Assembly (NCBI GenBank): GCA_025354965.1
Contig: JANXLW010000298.1
Span: forward strand, 1-6,674
From: Betaproteobacteria bacterium
GTDB taxonomy: Bacteria; Pseudomonadota; Gammaproteobacteria; Burkholderiales; Burkholderiaceae_C
DNA length: 6,674 nucleotides
Direction of reading: 5' to 3'
Positions 1 through 6,416 of the stretch are shown in pieces; the first letter of the stretch is position 1, and each line of letters starts with the position of its first letter. The position numbers and the translations under genes are program-made. The notes beneath the pieces are model-generated. The model searched no databases. It saw only the letters and a list, made by a program, of their open reading frames with translations, and had not been told where the DNA came from.

Positions 1-15
1 AGAGCTGCACTGAAC

Positions 16-47
16 AACAAAAGGCACCGCATGCGGTGCCTTTTGTT
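16..47. terminator. Bidirectional Rho-independent terminator (perfect palindrome)
   Basis: A perfect 32-bp palindrome has a GC-rich centre (GGCACCGC-AT-GCGGTGCC at 23-40) flanked by an A-run (19-22) and a T-run (41-44), so it reads as an intrinsic terminator on both strands. It lies 18 bp past the stop codon of the minus-strand twin-TM gene and would also end transcription arriving from an upstream plus-strand gene. A TGA at 11-13 could end such a gene, but too little is visible to identify it. Consequence (inference): SURF1 and the genes after it probably do not depend on read-through from the left. Confidence 0.9.
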
Positions 48-65
48 TGTTGGTCAAAGTTTTAT

Positions 66-287
66 TTACTGCCCCGAATGGATGCCGGTAGGCTGTATGT
101 AACCGAGCTTCCAAGCCAGCAGAATGCTGATGAACAGTAGAATTGAAAAGCCTACCCGCAATGCCAGTGCGAATGACATTTTTTGCTCCCTGGATTTTCC
201 GTTGGTATTTTTCTTCAGCATGAAAACGAGAGCAGTGGCCAGACTGCCGAAGATGGCGACAAACGCAAGAATAACCCAATATTTCAT
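66..287 (-). CDS. Small twin-transmembrane protein (DUF2909-like)
   Basis: A 73-residue protein starts MKYWVILAF. It has two hydrophobic segments (about residues 3-24 and 43-61) joined by a short basic loop rich in K, N and R, and ends with the tail GYIQPTGIHSGQ. Size, topology and the IQPTGI tail match the small twin-transmembrane proteins that I recall beside cytochrome oxidase subunit III and SURF1 genes in Burkholderiales. The biochemical role is not known; a link to oxidase assembly is inferred from position only. The reading frame stays open upstream to 542, but the family's length supports the ATG at 285-287. No clear Shine-Dalgarno sequence precedes it. The gene is divergent from SURF1, with only 15 bp between the two start codons, so its promoter must lie inside the SURF1 coding sequence. 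It runs into the palindromic terminator at 16-47. Confidence 0.85.
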   Translation of the reverse strand: MKYWVILAFVAIFGSLATALVFMLKKNTNGKSREQKMSFALALRVGFSILLFISILLAWKLGYIQPTGIHSGQ

Positions 288-302
288 GGACCGGATTATG
301 TC

Positions 303-1022
303 GTGAATGCACGCTGGAAATTCTGGTTGATCACATTGGGTACCGTGTTCGCAATAGCCTCCACGCTGGCACTCGGACGCTGGCAATTGTCGCGTGCGGC
401 CCAGAAACTGGTGTCGCAGGGCAGTGTAGACAGCCGCGCAAACTTGCCCATGCTGACGGGGCAGGCGTTGGCGTCCCTGGCTGATCCCGCCAGTGTCCTG
501 CACCGGACAGTGACTCTGCGGGGTCGCTGGATGCCGGAGCACACCGTGTATCTGGACAACCGCCAGATGAACGACAAGCAGGGCCTGTATGTCGTGACGC
601 CCCTGAGACTGGAGGGCAGTAGTGCGGTCATACTGGTCCAGCGGGGTTGGGTGGCGCGCAACTTTGTTGATCGAGCGATCCTGCCGCAGATTGAAACGCC
701 GGCTGGTGTGGTTGAAATTCAGGGTCGCATTGCCCCGCCACCGGTCAAGTTATACCAGCTCGGCGGTCCCGAGACCGGGCTTATCCGGCAAAATGTGGAT
801 ATGGTTAGTTTCAGCGCCGAGATCGGCATGCCACTGCTGCCGGTCTCGGTACAGCAAACAGGTGATGCCGGTGACGGCTTGCTGCGTGACTGGCCGCGCG
901 TTGCCAGCGGGCTGGAAAAACACTACGGCTATGCTTTCCAATGGTTTGCACTGGCTGCACTGATCGCAATACTTTATGTCTGGTTTCAAATTGTTAGACG
1001 ATTCATCCGCCCGCCACAGTGA
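303..1022 (+). CDS. SURF1 family cytochrome c oxidase assembly protein
   Basis: A 239-residue inner-membrane protein of the SURF1/Shy1 family, which assists heme A insertion into subunit I of aa3-type cytochrome c oxidase. It has the family layout: an N-terminal TM helix (about residues 6-25), a periplasmic domain with the segments YLDNRQMN..GLYVVTPLRL (83-103) and VILVQRGWVAR (109-119), and a C-terminal HYGYAFQWFALAA (207-219) running into the second TM helix. The frame is open from 183, but an upstream start would add about 40 residues that do not resemble the family. The GTG at 303 places NARWKFW just before the first helix, as in relatives. It has no strong ribosome binding site (a weak GGA at 288-290). 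The end overlaps the proposed start of the next gene, indicating an operon. The family is certain; the start is less so. Confidence 0.93.
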   Translation: MNARWKFWLITLGTVFAIASTLALGRWQLSRAAQKLVSQGSVDSRANLPMLTGQALASLADPASVLHRTVTLRGRWMPEHTVYLDNRQMNDKQGLYVVTPLRLEGSSAVILVQRGWVARNFVDRAILPQIETPAGVVEIQGRIAPPPVKLYQLGGPETGLIRQNVDMVSFSAEIGMPLLPVSVQQTGDAGDGLLRDWPRVASGLEKHYGYAFQWFALAALIAILYVWFQIVRRFIRPPQ

Positions 1023-1698
1023 CCAACCGCTGGGCCTGACGGTTCATTCCATTGCGCTGCCCGGGCTAGCCATGGACATGGAAGCCCGACGTACCGGCAG
1101 CGGACGCTGGAAGATGCTGGCCGTATTTTTGGTCTGTGCCGCGCCGGTGCTGGCTTCGTATTTCACCTATTACGTGGTGCGTCCCGAGGGCCGGCGCAAT
1201 TTTGGTGAACTGATTGAGCCGCAGCGGCCTTTGCCCGACTTGGCGAGTGTCAGCCTGACCGGGCAAAAAAGCAGTCTACGGGCGCTCAAAGGGCAGTGGT
1301 TGCTGCTGAGTGTGGCGGGCGGCGCCTGCGACGAGGTTTGCAGTCATCACTTGTACCTGCAGCGCCAGTTGCGCGAAAGCCTGGGCAAAGACAAGGACCG
1401 GCTGGACTGGATCTGGCTGATAGCGGACGACCAGCCGGTGCCCGATAAGCTGCTACCCGCATTGAAAGAGGCCACCGTGTTGCGTGTGGCATCGGTCGAT
1501 CTGTCCACTTGGCTGGTACCGGCAAGCGGGCATCAACTCGCACAACACCTGTATCTGGTGGACCCGATGGGCAACTGGATGATGCGTTTTCCGGCTGACT
1601 TCGATATTGCCAGCGCTGCCAAGGCGAAGCGGGATCTGGATCGCCTGCTACGCGCATCGGCGTCGTGGGATCAGCCTGGTCGTGAGCCGGCTCAATAG
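976..1698 (+). CDS. Membrane-anchored SCO-like/thioredoxin-fold protein of the cox cluster
   Basis: A 240-residue protein (if ATG 976 is used) with one TM helix at about residues 46-66 (MLAVFLVCAAPVLASYFTYY) and a periplasmic domain. It is a conserved but poorly named gene between surf1 and cox15 in Comamonadaceae. The domain has a CxxxC motif (C118-DEV-C122) after the strand QWLLLSVAGG, and later HLYLVDPMGNWMMRFP (191-206), which resembles the histidine and VFDTNGKLRLY part of SCO1. It may therefore be a copper or thiol carrier for oxidase assembly; that function is inferred. Start choice: 976 overlaps surf1 by 47 nt and keeps the LTVHSI segment I recall as conserved in relatives. Other options are TTG 991 or ATG 1072 (208 residues). 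None has a good ribosome binding site. The stop overlaps the AGGA ribosome binding site of the next gene. Confidence 0.8.
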   Translation: MSGFKLLDDSSARHSDQPLGLTVHSIALPGLAMDMEARRTGSGRWKMLAVFLVCAAPVLASYFTYYVVRPEGRRNFGELIEPQRPLPDLASVSLTGQKSSLRALKGQWLLLSVAGGACDEVCSHHLYLQRQLRESLGKDKDRLDWIWLIADDQPVPDKLLPALKEATVLRVASVDLSTWLVPASGHQLAQHLYLVDPMGNWMMRFPADFDIASAAKAKRDLDRLLRASASWDQPGREPAQ

Positions 1699-1705
1699 GA
1701 CGGTA

Positions 1706-2821
1706 ATGACTGCGACTGCTTTGTACAACCTGTCGCCGCTGGCGCGCCTGATGCTGGTGGGCTTGCTGCTGGCGCTCGGGCCGTTGGCCTGGGTCTGGTA
1801 TCAACATCGCCGTGCTACGCCGTTGCGACGCTTGCATGCGCTCACGTTGCTGACCCTGTTCCTCACTTTTGATCTGCTCATGTTTGGCGCCTTCACGCGC
1901 TTGACTGACTCGGGACTGGGCTGCCCCGACTGGCCGGGTTGCTATGGCAACGCCAGCCCGATCGGTGCCAACGCCGACATTGCGGCCGCTCAGAGTGCCA
2001 TGCCCAGCGGCCCGGTGACGCACGGCAAAGCCTGGGTTGAAATGATTCACCGCTACCTGGCAACCAGCGTTGGTGTTCTCATCCTGGTGCTGGCGGTGGC
2101 TGCCTGGCTAAGACGTGGACGAAATGCGCGGCAGCAACGATCGAGTCCCTGGTTGCCCACGCTGACCTTGTTATGGGTTTGCATTCAGGGTGCTTTTGGT
2201 GCGCTGACGGTCACGATGAAGCTGTTTCCCGCCGTTGTCACGTTGCATTTGCTGGGAGGGCTGGTGCTGTTGGCACTGCTGTGCGTGCAGGTGGTGCGGT
2301 CGGGCCCGCTTGACCGGGCAGTTCCACCGATTGCCATCGCAACCGGTTTGCGCAAGCTGCTGTGGCTGTCTTTTGCCTTGCTGGCGTTGCAGGTCGCGCT
2401 GGGCGGCTGGGTCAGTACCAACTACGCCGTTCTGGCCTGCACCGACTTTCCGATGTGCCAGAACAGTTGGTGGCCACCGATGGATTTCCGGCAGGGTTTT
2501 GAGGTCTGGCGCGAGTTGGGTTTCACCGGCAGCGGCGAGCACATCAATTTTTCCGCCTTGACTGCCATTCACTATGTTCATCGTCTGATGGCGCTGCTGG
2601 TTCTGCCATTGCTCGGAGTGTTGGCCTGGCGCCTGTACCGTGTGCCGGCGCTGCGCAGACCGTCACGCTGGATAGCGGCGCTCACTGGTCTGCAATTGGC
2701 CACCGGTTTAAGCAACGTGGTACTTGACTGGCCCTTGTTGGCCGCCGTTTTGCACACGGGCGGGGCCGGCGCGCTGGTTGTCGCCCTGACCTGGACAGCT
2801 GCTGTCAGCGGCCGCCAATGA
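1706..2821 (+). CDS. ctaA: Heme A synthase, COX15/CtaA family
   Basis: A 371-residue multi-pass inner-membrane protein that oxidises the C8 methyl of heme O to give heme A for aa3-type oxidase. Family motifs seen in order: FTRLTDSGLGCPDWPGCYG (63-81), EMIHRY (112-117), TLHLLGG (179-185), GGWVSTNYAVLAC.DFPMCQ (233-252), IHYVHR (288-293) and LHTGGA (349-354). The histidines H115, H181, H292 and H350 fit the family's heme ligands. Cysteine pairs C73/C79 and C245/C251 flank the two periplasmic loops. About eight hydrophobic segments are visible. The ATG at 1706 is chosen because AGGA at 1697-1700 lies 5 nt upstream; the frame is open from 1607 but the extra residues are shadow of the preceding gene. 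The stop overlaps the ctaB start by 4 nt (ATGA), indicating translational coupling. Confidence 0.95.
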   Translation: MTATALYNLSPLARLMLVGLLLALGPLAWVWYQHRRATPLRRLHALTLLTLFLTFDLLMFGAFTRLTDSGLGCPDWPGCYGNASPIGANADIAAAQSAMPSGPVTHGKAWVEMIHRYLATSVGVLILVLAVAAWLRRGRNARQQRSSPWLPTLTLLWVCIQGAFGALTVTMKLFPAVVTLHLLGGLVLLALLCVQVVRSGPLDRAVPPIAIATGLRKLLWLSFALLALQVALGGWVSTNYAVLACTDFPMCQNSWWPPMDFRQGFEVWRELGFTGSGEHINFSALTAIHYVHRLMALLVLPLLGVLAWRLYRVPALRRPSRWIAALTGLQLATGLSNVVLDWPLLAAVLHTGGAGALVVALTWTAAVSGRQ

Positions 2822-3714
2822 GTACCCATTTACCCCTCGTTTCAACATCACGGTTCAGGCAGTTTTACGCCTTGACCAAGCCGCGTGTGATTCAGCTGAT
2901 TGTGTTTTGTGCCCTGATCGGCATGGTGCTGGCTGTGCCAGGTGTGCCGAGCTGGGCGCAAGTTCGGCTGGCGCTGCTGGCCTGTCTGGGTATCTGGCTG
3001 GTGGCAGGTGCGGCGGCGGCATTCAACTGCATTGTGGAAAAAGGCATTGACGCCAAGATGAAGCGTACCGCCTGGCGCCCTACCGCGCAAGGTGCGCTGG
3101 AGGACCGCCAGACCCTGCTGTTCGCGGCCGTGCTGTGTGTGGCGGGCTCGACGCTGCTGTATGTCTGGGTCAACCCGCTGACCATGTGGCTGACCTTTGC
3201 CACCTTCGTCGGTTATGCAGTGGTCTACACCGTCATCCTGAAACCGATGACGCCGCAAAACATCGTGATTGGTGGCGCCTCTGGGGCCATGCCGCCGGTG
3301 CTGGGCTGGGCCGCCATGTCGGGGGACGTCGGGCCGGAAGCGCTCATTTTGTTCCTGATTATTTTCTTGTGGACGCCGCCGCATTTCTGGGCGCTGGCGC
3401 TGTACCGTGTCGAAGACTATCGCAAGTCGGGCTTGCCGATGTTGCCGGTCACGCACGGCAACGAATTCACCCGGCTGATGGTTCTGCTGTACACGCTGAT
3501 TTTGTTTGCAGCCTGCCTGATGCCCTACATCTATGGCATGAGCTCCTGGATTTATCTGGTCGTGGCGCTCGGTTTAGGCGTCTGGTTTTGTCTGTATGCT
3601 TTCTACCTGTGGCGCGACTATTCGGATGAACTGGCGCGCAAGACTTTTCGCTTTTCACTCATCCACCTCAGCGCGCTGTTTGCCGCCCTGCTGGTAGATC
3701 ATTATGTTTTTTGA
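2818..3714 (+). CDS. ctaB: Heme O synthase (protoheme IX farnesyltransferase)
   Basis: A 298-residue polytopic UbiA-type prenyltransferase that transfers a farnesyl group to protoheme IX to give heme O, the substrate of the heme A synthase encoded just upstream. Visible motifs: LTKPRVIQL (19-27), the first Asp-rich prenyl-diphosphate site N70..E74...D78..M81KRT..RP88, YTVILKPMTPQNIVIGGASG (137-156) followed by AMPPVLGW, WTPPHFWALAL (185-195), and the second site DYRKSGLPMLPVTHG (200-214). About nine hydrophobic segments and the length are normal for CtaB/CyoE. It starts at the ATG of the ATGA overlap with cox15, so the two enzymes of the pathway are translationally coupled. No anomalies seen. 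Confidence 0.97.
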   Translation: MSTHLPLVSTSRFRQFYALTKPRVIQLIVFCALIGMVLAVPGVPSWAQVRLALLACLGIWLVAGAAAAFNCIVEKGIDAKMKRTAWRPTAQGALEDRQTLLFAAVLCVAGSTLLYVWVNPLTMWLTFATFVGYAVVYTVILKPMTPQNIVIGGASGAMPPVLGWAAMSGDVGPEALILFLIIFLWTPPHFWALALYRVEDYRKSGLPMLPVTHGNEFTRLMVLLYTLILFAACLMPYIYGMSSWIYLVVALGLGVWFCLYAFYLWRDYSDELARKTFRFSLIHLSALFAALLVDHYVF

Positions 3715-3741
3715 ATTCAGCACTTTTCCCAACGGATTAAC

Positions 3742-4353
3742 ATGAAGACACGAAATTCTCTGAAATTGCTGCTGGCCTTGGCTTGTATCACAGGGGCTGC
3801 AGGATTTATTTCTGCCTGCTCCGAGAAAAAGCCGAGCTTTGCGGCCATCGACGTCACCGGTGCCGACTACGCGCGCGATTTTGCCTTGACCGACCACAAC
3901 GCTAAACCCAGAAACCTGAAAGACTTTGCCGGCAAGGTGGTGGTGCTGTTCTTTGGTTATACACAGTGTGCGGATGTGTGCCCCACTTCCATGGCCGAGC
4001 TGGCTGAAGTGAAAAAGCTGCTGGGCCAGGACGGTGCGCGTCTGCAGGGCCTGTTTGTCACGGTCGATCCGCAACGTGACACACCCGAAGTGCTGAAGGC
4101 TTACATGGAAAATTTCGACCCAACTTTTTTGGCGCTCTATGGCACGCCGGAACAACTGGCAGTCGTCGCGAAAGACTTCAAGGTTTACTACAAAAAAGTG
4201 GATGGCCAGACCGCCACCAGCTACACCATGGACCATTCCGCCGGCAGTTATGTCTTTGACACCAATGGCAAGTTGCGCTTGTACACGCGCTATGGCAGCG
4301 GCGCCCAGATGCTGGCGGCAGACATCAAGTTGTTGCTGCAACAGGCGTCGTGA
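3742..4353 (+). CDS. SCO1/SenC family copper chaperone lipoprotein
   Basis: A 203-residue SCO protein, which delivers copper to (and handles the thiols of) the CuA site of cytochrome oxidase subunit II in the periplasm. The N-terminus is a lipoprotein signal (residues 1-25, lipobox I-S-A-C26), so the mature protein is predicted to be lipid-anchored. The thioredoxin-like domain carries the copper ligands C76-ADV-C80 (GYTQCADVCPTS) and H165 in YTMDHSAGSYVFDTNG, plus the family segment VTVDPQRDTPEVLKAYM (106-122). All three metal ligands are present. It starts 27 nt after ctaB, with a modest GGA at 3734-3736 in front of the ATG. It is the last gene of the assembly operon; no T-tailed hairpin was found after it. 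Confidence 0.96.
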   Translation: MKTRNSLKLLLALACITGAAGFISACSEKKPSFAAIDVTGADYARDFALTDHNAKPRNLKDFAGKVVVLFFGYTQCADVCPTSMAELAEVKKLLGQDGARLQGLFVTVDPQRDTPEVLKAYMENFDPTFLALYGTPEQLAVVAKDFKVYYKKVDGQTATSYTMDHSAGSYVFDTNGKLRLYTRYGSGAQMLAADIKLLLQQAS

Positions 4354-4427
4354 CGCACAAGGCCGCGAGCTCTAAAGCGGACCCCTGGCCGTTGTGGACC
4401 GGGCCGCAAGGTGATCGCTTCATTGCC

Positions 4428-4721
4428 TCACTCTCGCAGAATCATCTGTCCGCGAATCTCACCTCGGGGGCGGGTTGAGGTTGTTATGTTGATGTACCAC
4501 TTGCCGCTCAGCAGGTCTGCCGCCTGCGCAGGGGTCAGCGTGGCCTGGCCTTCCAATGGGCTCTTGACGGGGACCGGTAAGGCGAGCGTGCTATCGGCAA
4601 TGGAGCCTATCGTGGCCGGGCCATGAAATTGGCCTGCTTTGGCCGACTCACTCAAGCCCGTCATCTGGGTACTGAATGCCGCCAAGTGGGCGTCGGGCTG
4701 CAACACGCTGCAGCCGGTCAT
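4428..4721 (-). CDS. CHRD-domain lipoprotein, N-terminally eroded (probable decaying gene)
   Basis: The C-terminal half is typical of the CHRD domain: GQFHGPATIG (matching the family's AHFHGPA), GQATLTPAQAADLLSGKWYI and ending RGEIRGQ. CHRD domains are extracytoplasmic beta-rich domains of unclear function. The first ATG (4719-4721) gives 97 residues and starts at MTGC. The same frame continues upstream for 20 codons as KTCRYRTKRSLLTIVATVIS, a convincing lipoprotein signal sequence with its cysteine at MTGC, but with no ATG, GTG or TTG before the TGA at 4782-4784. The true start therefore seems lost: an ACG at 4776-4778, or a one-base shift from the TTG at 4783-4785, could be the remnant. The usual first CHRD strand (LxGxxEVPP type) is also absent between the signal and the HGPA region. 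It lies convergent to SCO1. The protein may not be made or exported normally. Confidence 0.6.
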   Translation of the reverse strand: MTGCSVLQPDAHLAAFSTQMTGLSESAKAGQFHGPATIGSIADSTLALPVPVKSPLEGQATLTPAQAADLLSGKWYINITTSTRPRGEIRGQMILRE

Positions 4722-4887
4722 GGAAATGACAGTGGCGACGATGGTGAGTAGAGAGCGCTTGGTCCGATAGCGACACGTTTTTCAATAGCCAGCCGGCAGC
4801 GCACCAACATTTGGTTCAAAGACAGGTGAAGACGATGCCAGAACCCTCATTGTGGCAATGGACGCCAGGATTCTGAACGAGGACGTT

Positions 4888-4916
4888 TTGAATCACTGCG
4901 CTGCTGGTGGGGTAAT
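4888..4916 (+). promoter_or_regulatory. Candidate sigma70-type promoter for the rhodanese-HAD pair
   Basis: TTGAAT (4888-4893) and GGTAAT (4911-4916) are separated by exactly 17 nt, each matching four of six consensus bases. It sits in the only sizeable gap before the rhodanese gene and would give a leader of about 60 nt. This is a by-eye match, and such matches occur by chance. Confidence 0.25.
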
Positions 4917-4983
4917 CGTCGACTGAATCCAGGGTAGCTTTATCTGGGTAGACTCAACGCTTTGGTTGCAGTAAGGAGAAAAA

Positions 4984-5406
4984 ATGCCCATCACCAAAGG
5001 TTATCAACAACTCGTGTCCGAGGCCATGGCCCAGGTCAAAACCTATTCGGTGGCGCAGGTTCAGGCCCGCTTGAATGACGACAATGTTCAGATCGTGGAC
5101 ATCCGCGACATTCGTGAACTGGCCGACGGTACTGTGGTCGGCGCCTACCATGCGCCGCGTGGCATGCTGGAGTTCTGGGTCGACCCCGCCTCGCCCTACC
5201 ACAAACCGCTGTTTGCCGATGAGTCCAAAGAGTTCGTCCTGTTTTGCGGCGCCGGCTGGCGCAGCGCGCTGGCAACCAAGGCTTTGCAGGACATGGGCAT
5301 GACCAATGTGGCGCATATCGATGGCGGTTATGCGGGGTGGGTCAAGGCCGGTGCCCCGACCGAGACGCTGGAACAACAAAAGGCGCGACGCCAGAAGAAA
5401 GACTGA
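4984..5406 (+). CDS. Single-domain rhodanese-like sulfurtransferase
   Basis: A 140-residue cytoplasmic protein without a signal peptide. It is one rhodanese domain: the segment VQIVDIRDIREL (35-46) leads to the conserved aspartate and arginine, followed by GAYHAPRGMLEF (53-64) and the active-site loop C88-GAGW-R93 with Ser94, then the closing segment HIDGGYAGWVKAGAP (111-125). The catalytic cysteine and the loop arginine are intact, so persulfide transfer is expected; the physiological donor and acceptor cannot be told from the sequence. The tail is basic (KARRQKKD). The start is well supported by AAGGAG at 4973-4978, 5 nt before the ATG. A HAD hydrolase gene follows after 20 nt, so the two are probably cotranscribed. 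Confidence 0.92.
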   Translation: MPITKGYQQLVSEAMAQVKTYSVAQVQARLNDDNVQIVDIRDIRELADGTVVGAYHAPRGMLEFWVDPASPYHKPLFADESKEFVLFCGAGWRSALATKALQDMGMTNVAHIDGGYAGWVKAGAPTETLEQQKARRQKKD

Positions 5407-5426
5407 GCGTAGGTGGTGATTCACTC

Positions 5427-6098
5427 TTGAAATTCGAAGCAATTCTGTTCGACTGCGATGGCGTGCTGGTCGACAGCGAACCGATCACCAACGGTGTACT
5501 GCGCGATATGCTGGCCGAGGCTGGTTGGGTCATGACGCCGCAGGAGTGCATGCACCTCTTTGTCGGCAAGACGGTGCGTGACGAGCGCGTCACCATTGAG
5601 GCACGTACCGGGCAGCCACTCACTGACGACTGGATGCAACTCTTTTACCAGCGGCGCAATCTGGAGCTTGATGCGCGGCTGGAGATTGTTGCCGGCGCCG
5701 ATGCCGCTGTGGCGGCCGCACAGGCGCATACCTTGCAGCGAATTGCCTGCGCTTCGGGCGCTGATCGCTTCAAGGTCGAAATGCAGCTAACCAAGGTCGG
5801 GCTGATCGGTTTCTTTGAGGGTCACATTTTTAGCGGGCATGAAATGGCACGCTCCAAACCTGCGCCCGATGTGTACCTGGCCGCCGCACAGCATCTGAAG
5901 GCGCCAGCGCAGCAGTGTTTGGTGATCGAAGATTCAGCTACCGGTGTGGCGGCCGGTGTCGCCGCCGGTGCCACCGTTTGGGCCTACTGCCCCATGCCGG
6001 AACAGGGCCCGGCGCTGCGTCAAGCCGGTGCCAGCCGTCTGTTTGACCACATGGCCGAGTTGCCGCAGCTATTGGCAATGAGCAGCGATGCTTATTGA
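5427..6098 (+). CDS. HAD-superfamily hydrolase (beta-phosphoglucomutase/phosphatase-like)
   Basis: A 223-residue HAD subfamily IA protein with all four motifs: motif I D9-C-D11-G-V-L-V-D-S-E, motif II serine in CASG (S110), motif III lysine in RSKPAPDVYL (K144), and motif IV VIED (E168, D169). The helical cap lies between motifs I and II (about 16-80). The DSEP and KPAPD signatures fit sugar-phosphate phosphatases and beta-phosphoglucomutase-like enzymes; the substrate cannot be assigned. The start is taken as TTG at 5427, which puts KFEAILFDCDG at the N-terminus and has AGGTGG at 5411-5416 about 10 nt upstream. The frame is open from 5244, but the upstream part is a shadow of the rhodanese gene. 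It is the second gene of the rhodanese pair. No terminator is evident after it. Confidence 0.9.
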   Translation: MKFEAILFDCDGVLVDSEPITNGVLRDMLAEAGWVMTPQECMHLFVGKTVRDERVTIEARTGQPLTDDWMQLFYQRRNLELDARLEIVAGADAAVAAAQAHTLQRIACASGADRFKVEMQLTKVGLIGFFEGHIFSGHEMARSKPAPDVYLAAAQHLKAPAQQCLVIEDSATGVAAGVAAGATVWAYCPMPEQGPALRQAGASRLFDHMAELPQLLAMSSDAY

Positions 6099-6188
6099 GA
6101 TGGTATGGAATTGGCGGCATCATCCTCGCCCCATGAATGTCTGACGTAGATTGCCTTTGCAAGTCCGAATCTCAGGCGTGTGTAGGCT

Positions 6189-6294
6189 GAGGGCGACGCA
6201 GTGGATGGCTCCGCGAATGTCCCCCGGCCTTTGGCCTCCTCCTTTATTTGGCAAAACCCCAAGTCCACGCTGCGCCATCCACTGCATCGCCCTC
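6189..6294 (-). ncRNA. Putative structured RNA element, copy A
   Basis: Read on the minus strand, this is about 106 nt. A 21-bp terminal stem P1 (6189-6209 with 6274-6294) has 20 Watson-Crick pairs, and its one exception (6197/6286) is G-U in minus-strand RNA. A short stem P2 (6248-6252 with 6213-6217) has 4 of 5 pairs. The loop contains ATAAAGG, a GGCC-AAA-GGCC mini-hairpin (6226-6236) and GGGGGACA. A GGA joins P2 back to P1, and the 5' joint is 21 nt, starting GCA. The core matches copy B in the opposite orientation. I do not recognise an Rfam family. It could instead be a DNA-level repeat; transcription is not shown. Confidence 0.45.
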
Positions 6295-6416
6295 GGCGGC
6301 CGGCATCGGTGGTTCGCCTACTTGGAATACAACACTGCATGCAGGATCGGGCTGTTGGGGCACACAGCGCAGCGGCATAAAGGCGGAGGCCGCAGGCCGG
6401 GGGACAGCCGCGGAGC
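6208..6416. repeat. 40-bp inverted repeat pair (cores of A and B)
   Basis: The stretch 6208-6247 is the inverted copy of 6377-6416 with 35 of 40 positions identical, separated by 129 bp. The five differences fall at the GGCC-hairpin loop (two), in the P2 stem (two) and one position after ATAAAGG, rather than at random. The flanking sequences show no obvious target-site duplication, so a simple transposon with terminal repeats is not supported. Confidence 0.85.
6335..6344. repeat. 10-bp perfect palindrome between the two elements
   Basis: CTGCATGCAG reads the same on both strands and sits just left of element B. It may be a small protein-binding site or chance; nothing else in the spacer is recognisable. 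Confidence 0.35.

Noticed and set aside
1..13. End of an upstream plus-strand gene (TGA at 11-13)
   Set aside because: Only three codons (ELH) would be visible, and they do not match the cytochrome oxidase subunit III C-terminus I would expect, so no gene is called.
1286..2050. Long minus-strand open frame (254 codons) opposite the SCO-like and cox15 genes
   Set aside because: Low-complexity, Q/R/P-rich translation with no recognisable domain, lying fully antisense to well-supported genes in GC-rich DNA; a shadow frame.
3318..3330. GGGGGAC inside ctaB as a further copy of the repeat core
   Set aside because: Only the short GGGGGAC is shared; ATAAAGG, the GGCC hairpin and the stems are absent, and it is explained by conserved coding sequence.
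3655..4341. Minus-strand open frame of 228 codons opposite SCO1
   Set aside because: Fully antisense to an unmistakable SCO1 gene; no family features or ribosome binding site.
4377..4407. GC-rich hairpin after SCO1 as a terminator
   Set aside because: Only seven pairs (GCGG-CCC with GGG-CCGC) with a bulge and a large loop, and no T-run follows.
6208..6416. MITE with 40-bp terminal inverted repeats
   Set aside because: No target-site duplication is visible at the outer ends, and each repeat is embedded in its own separate stem that extends beyond the supposed ends. Not fully excluded.
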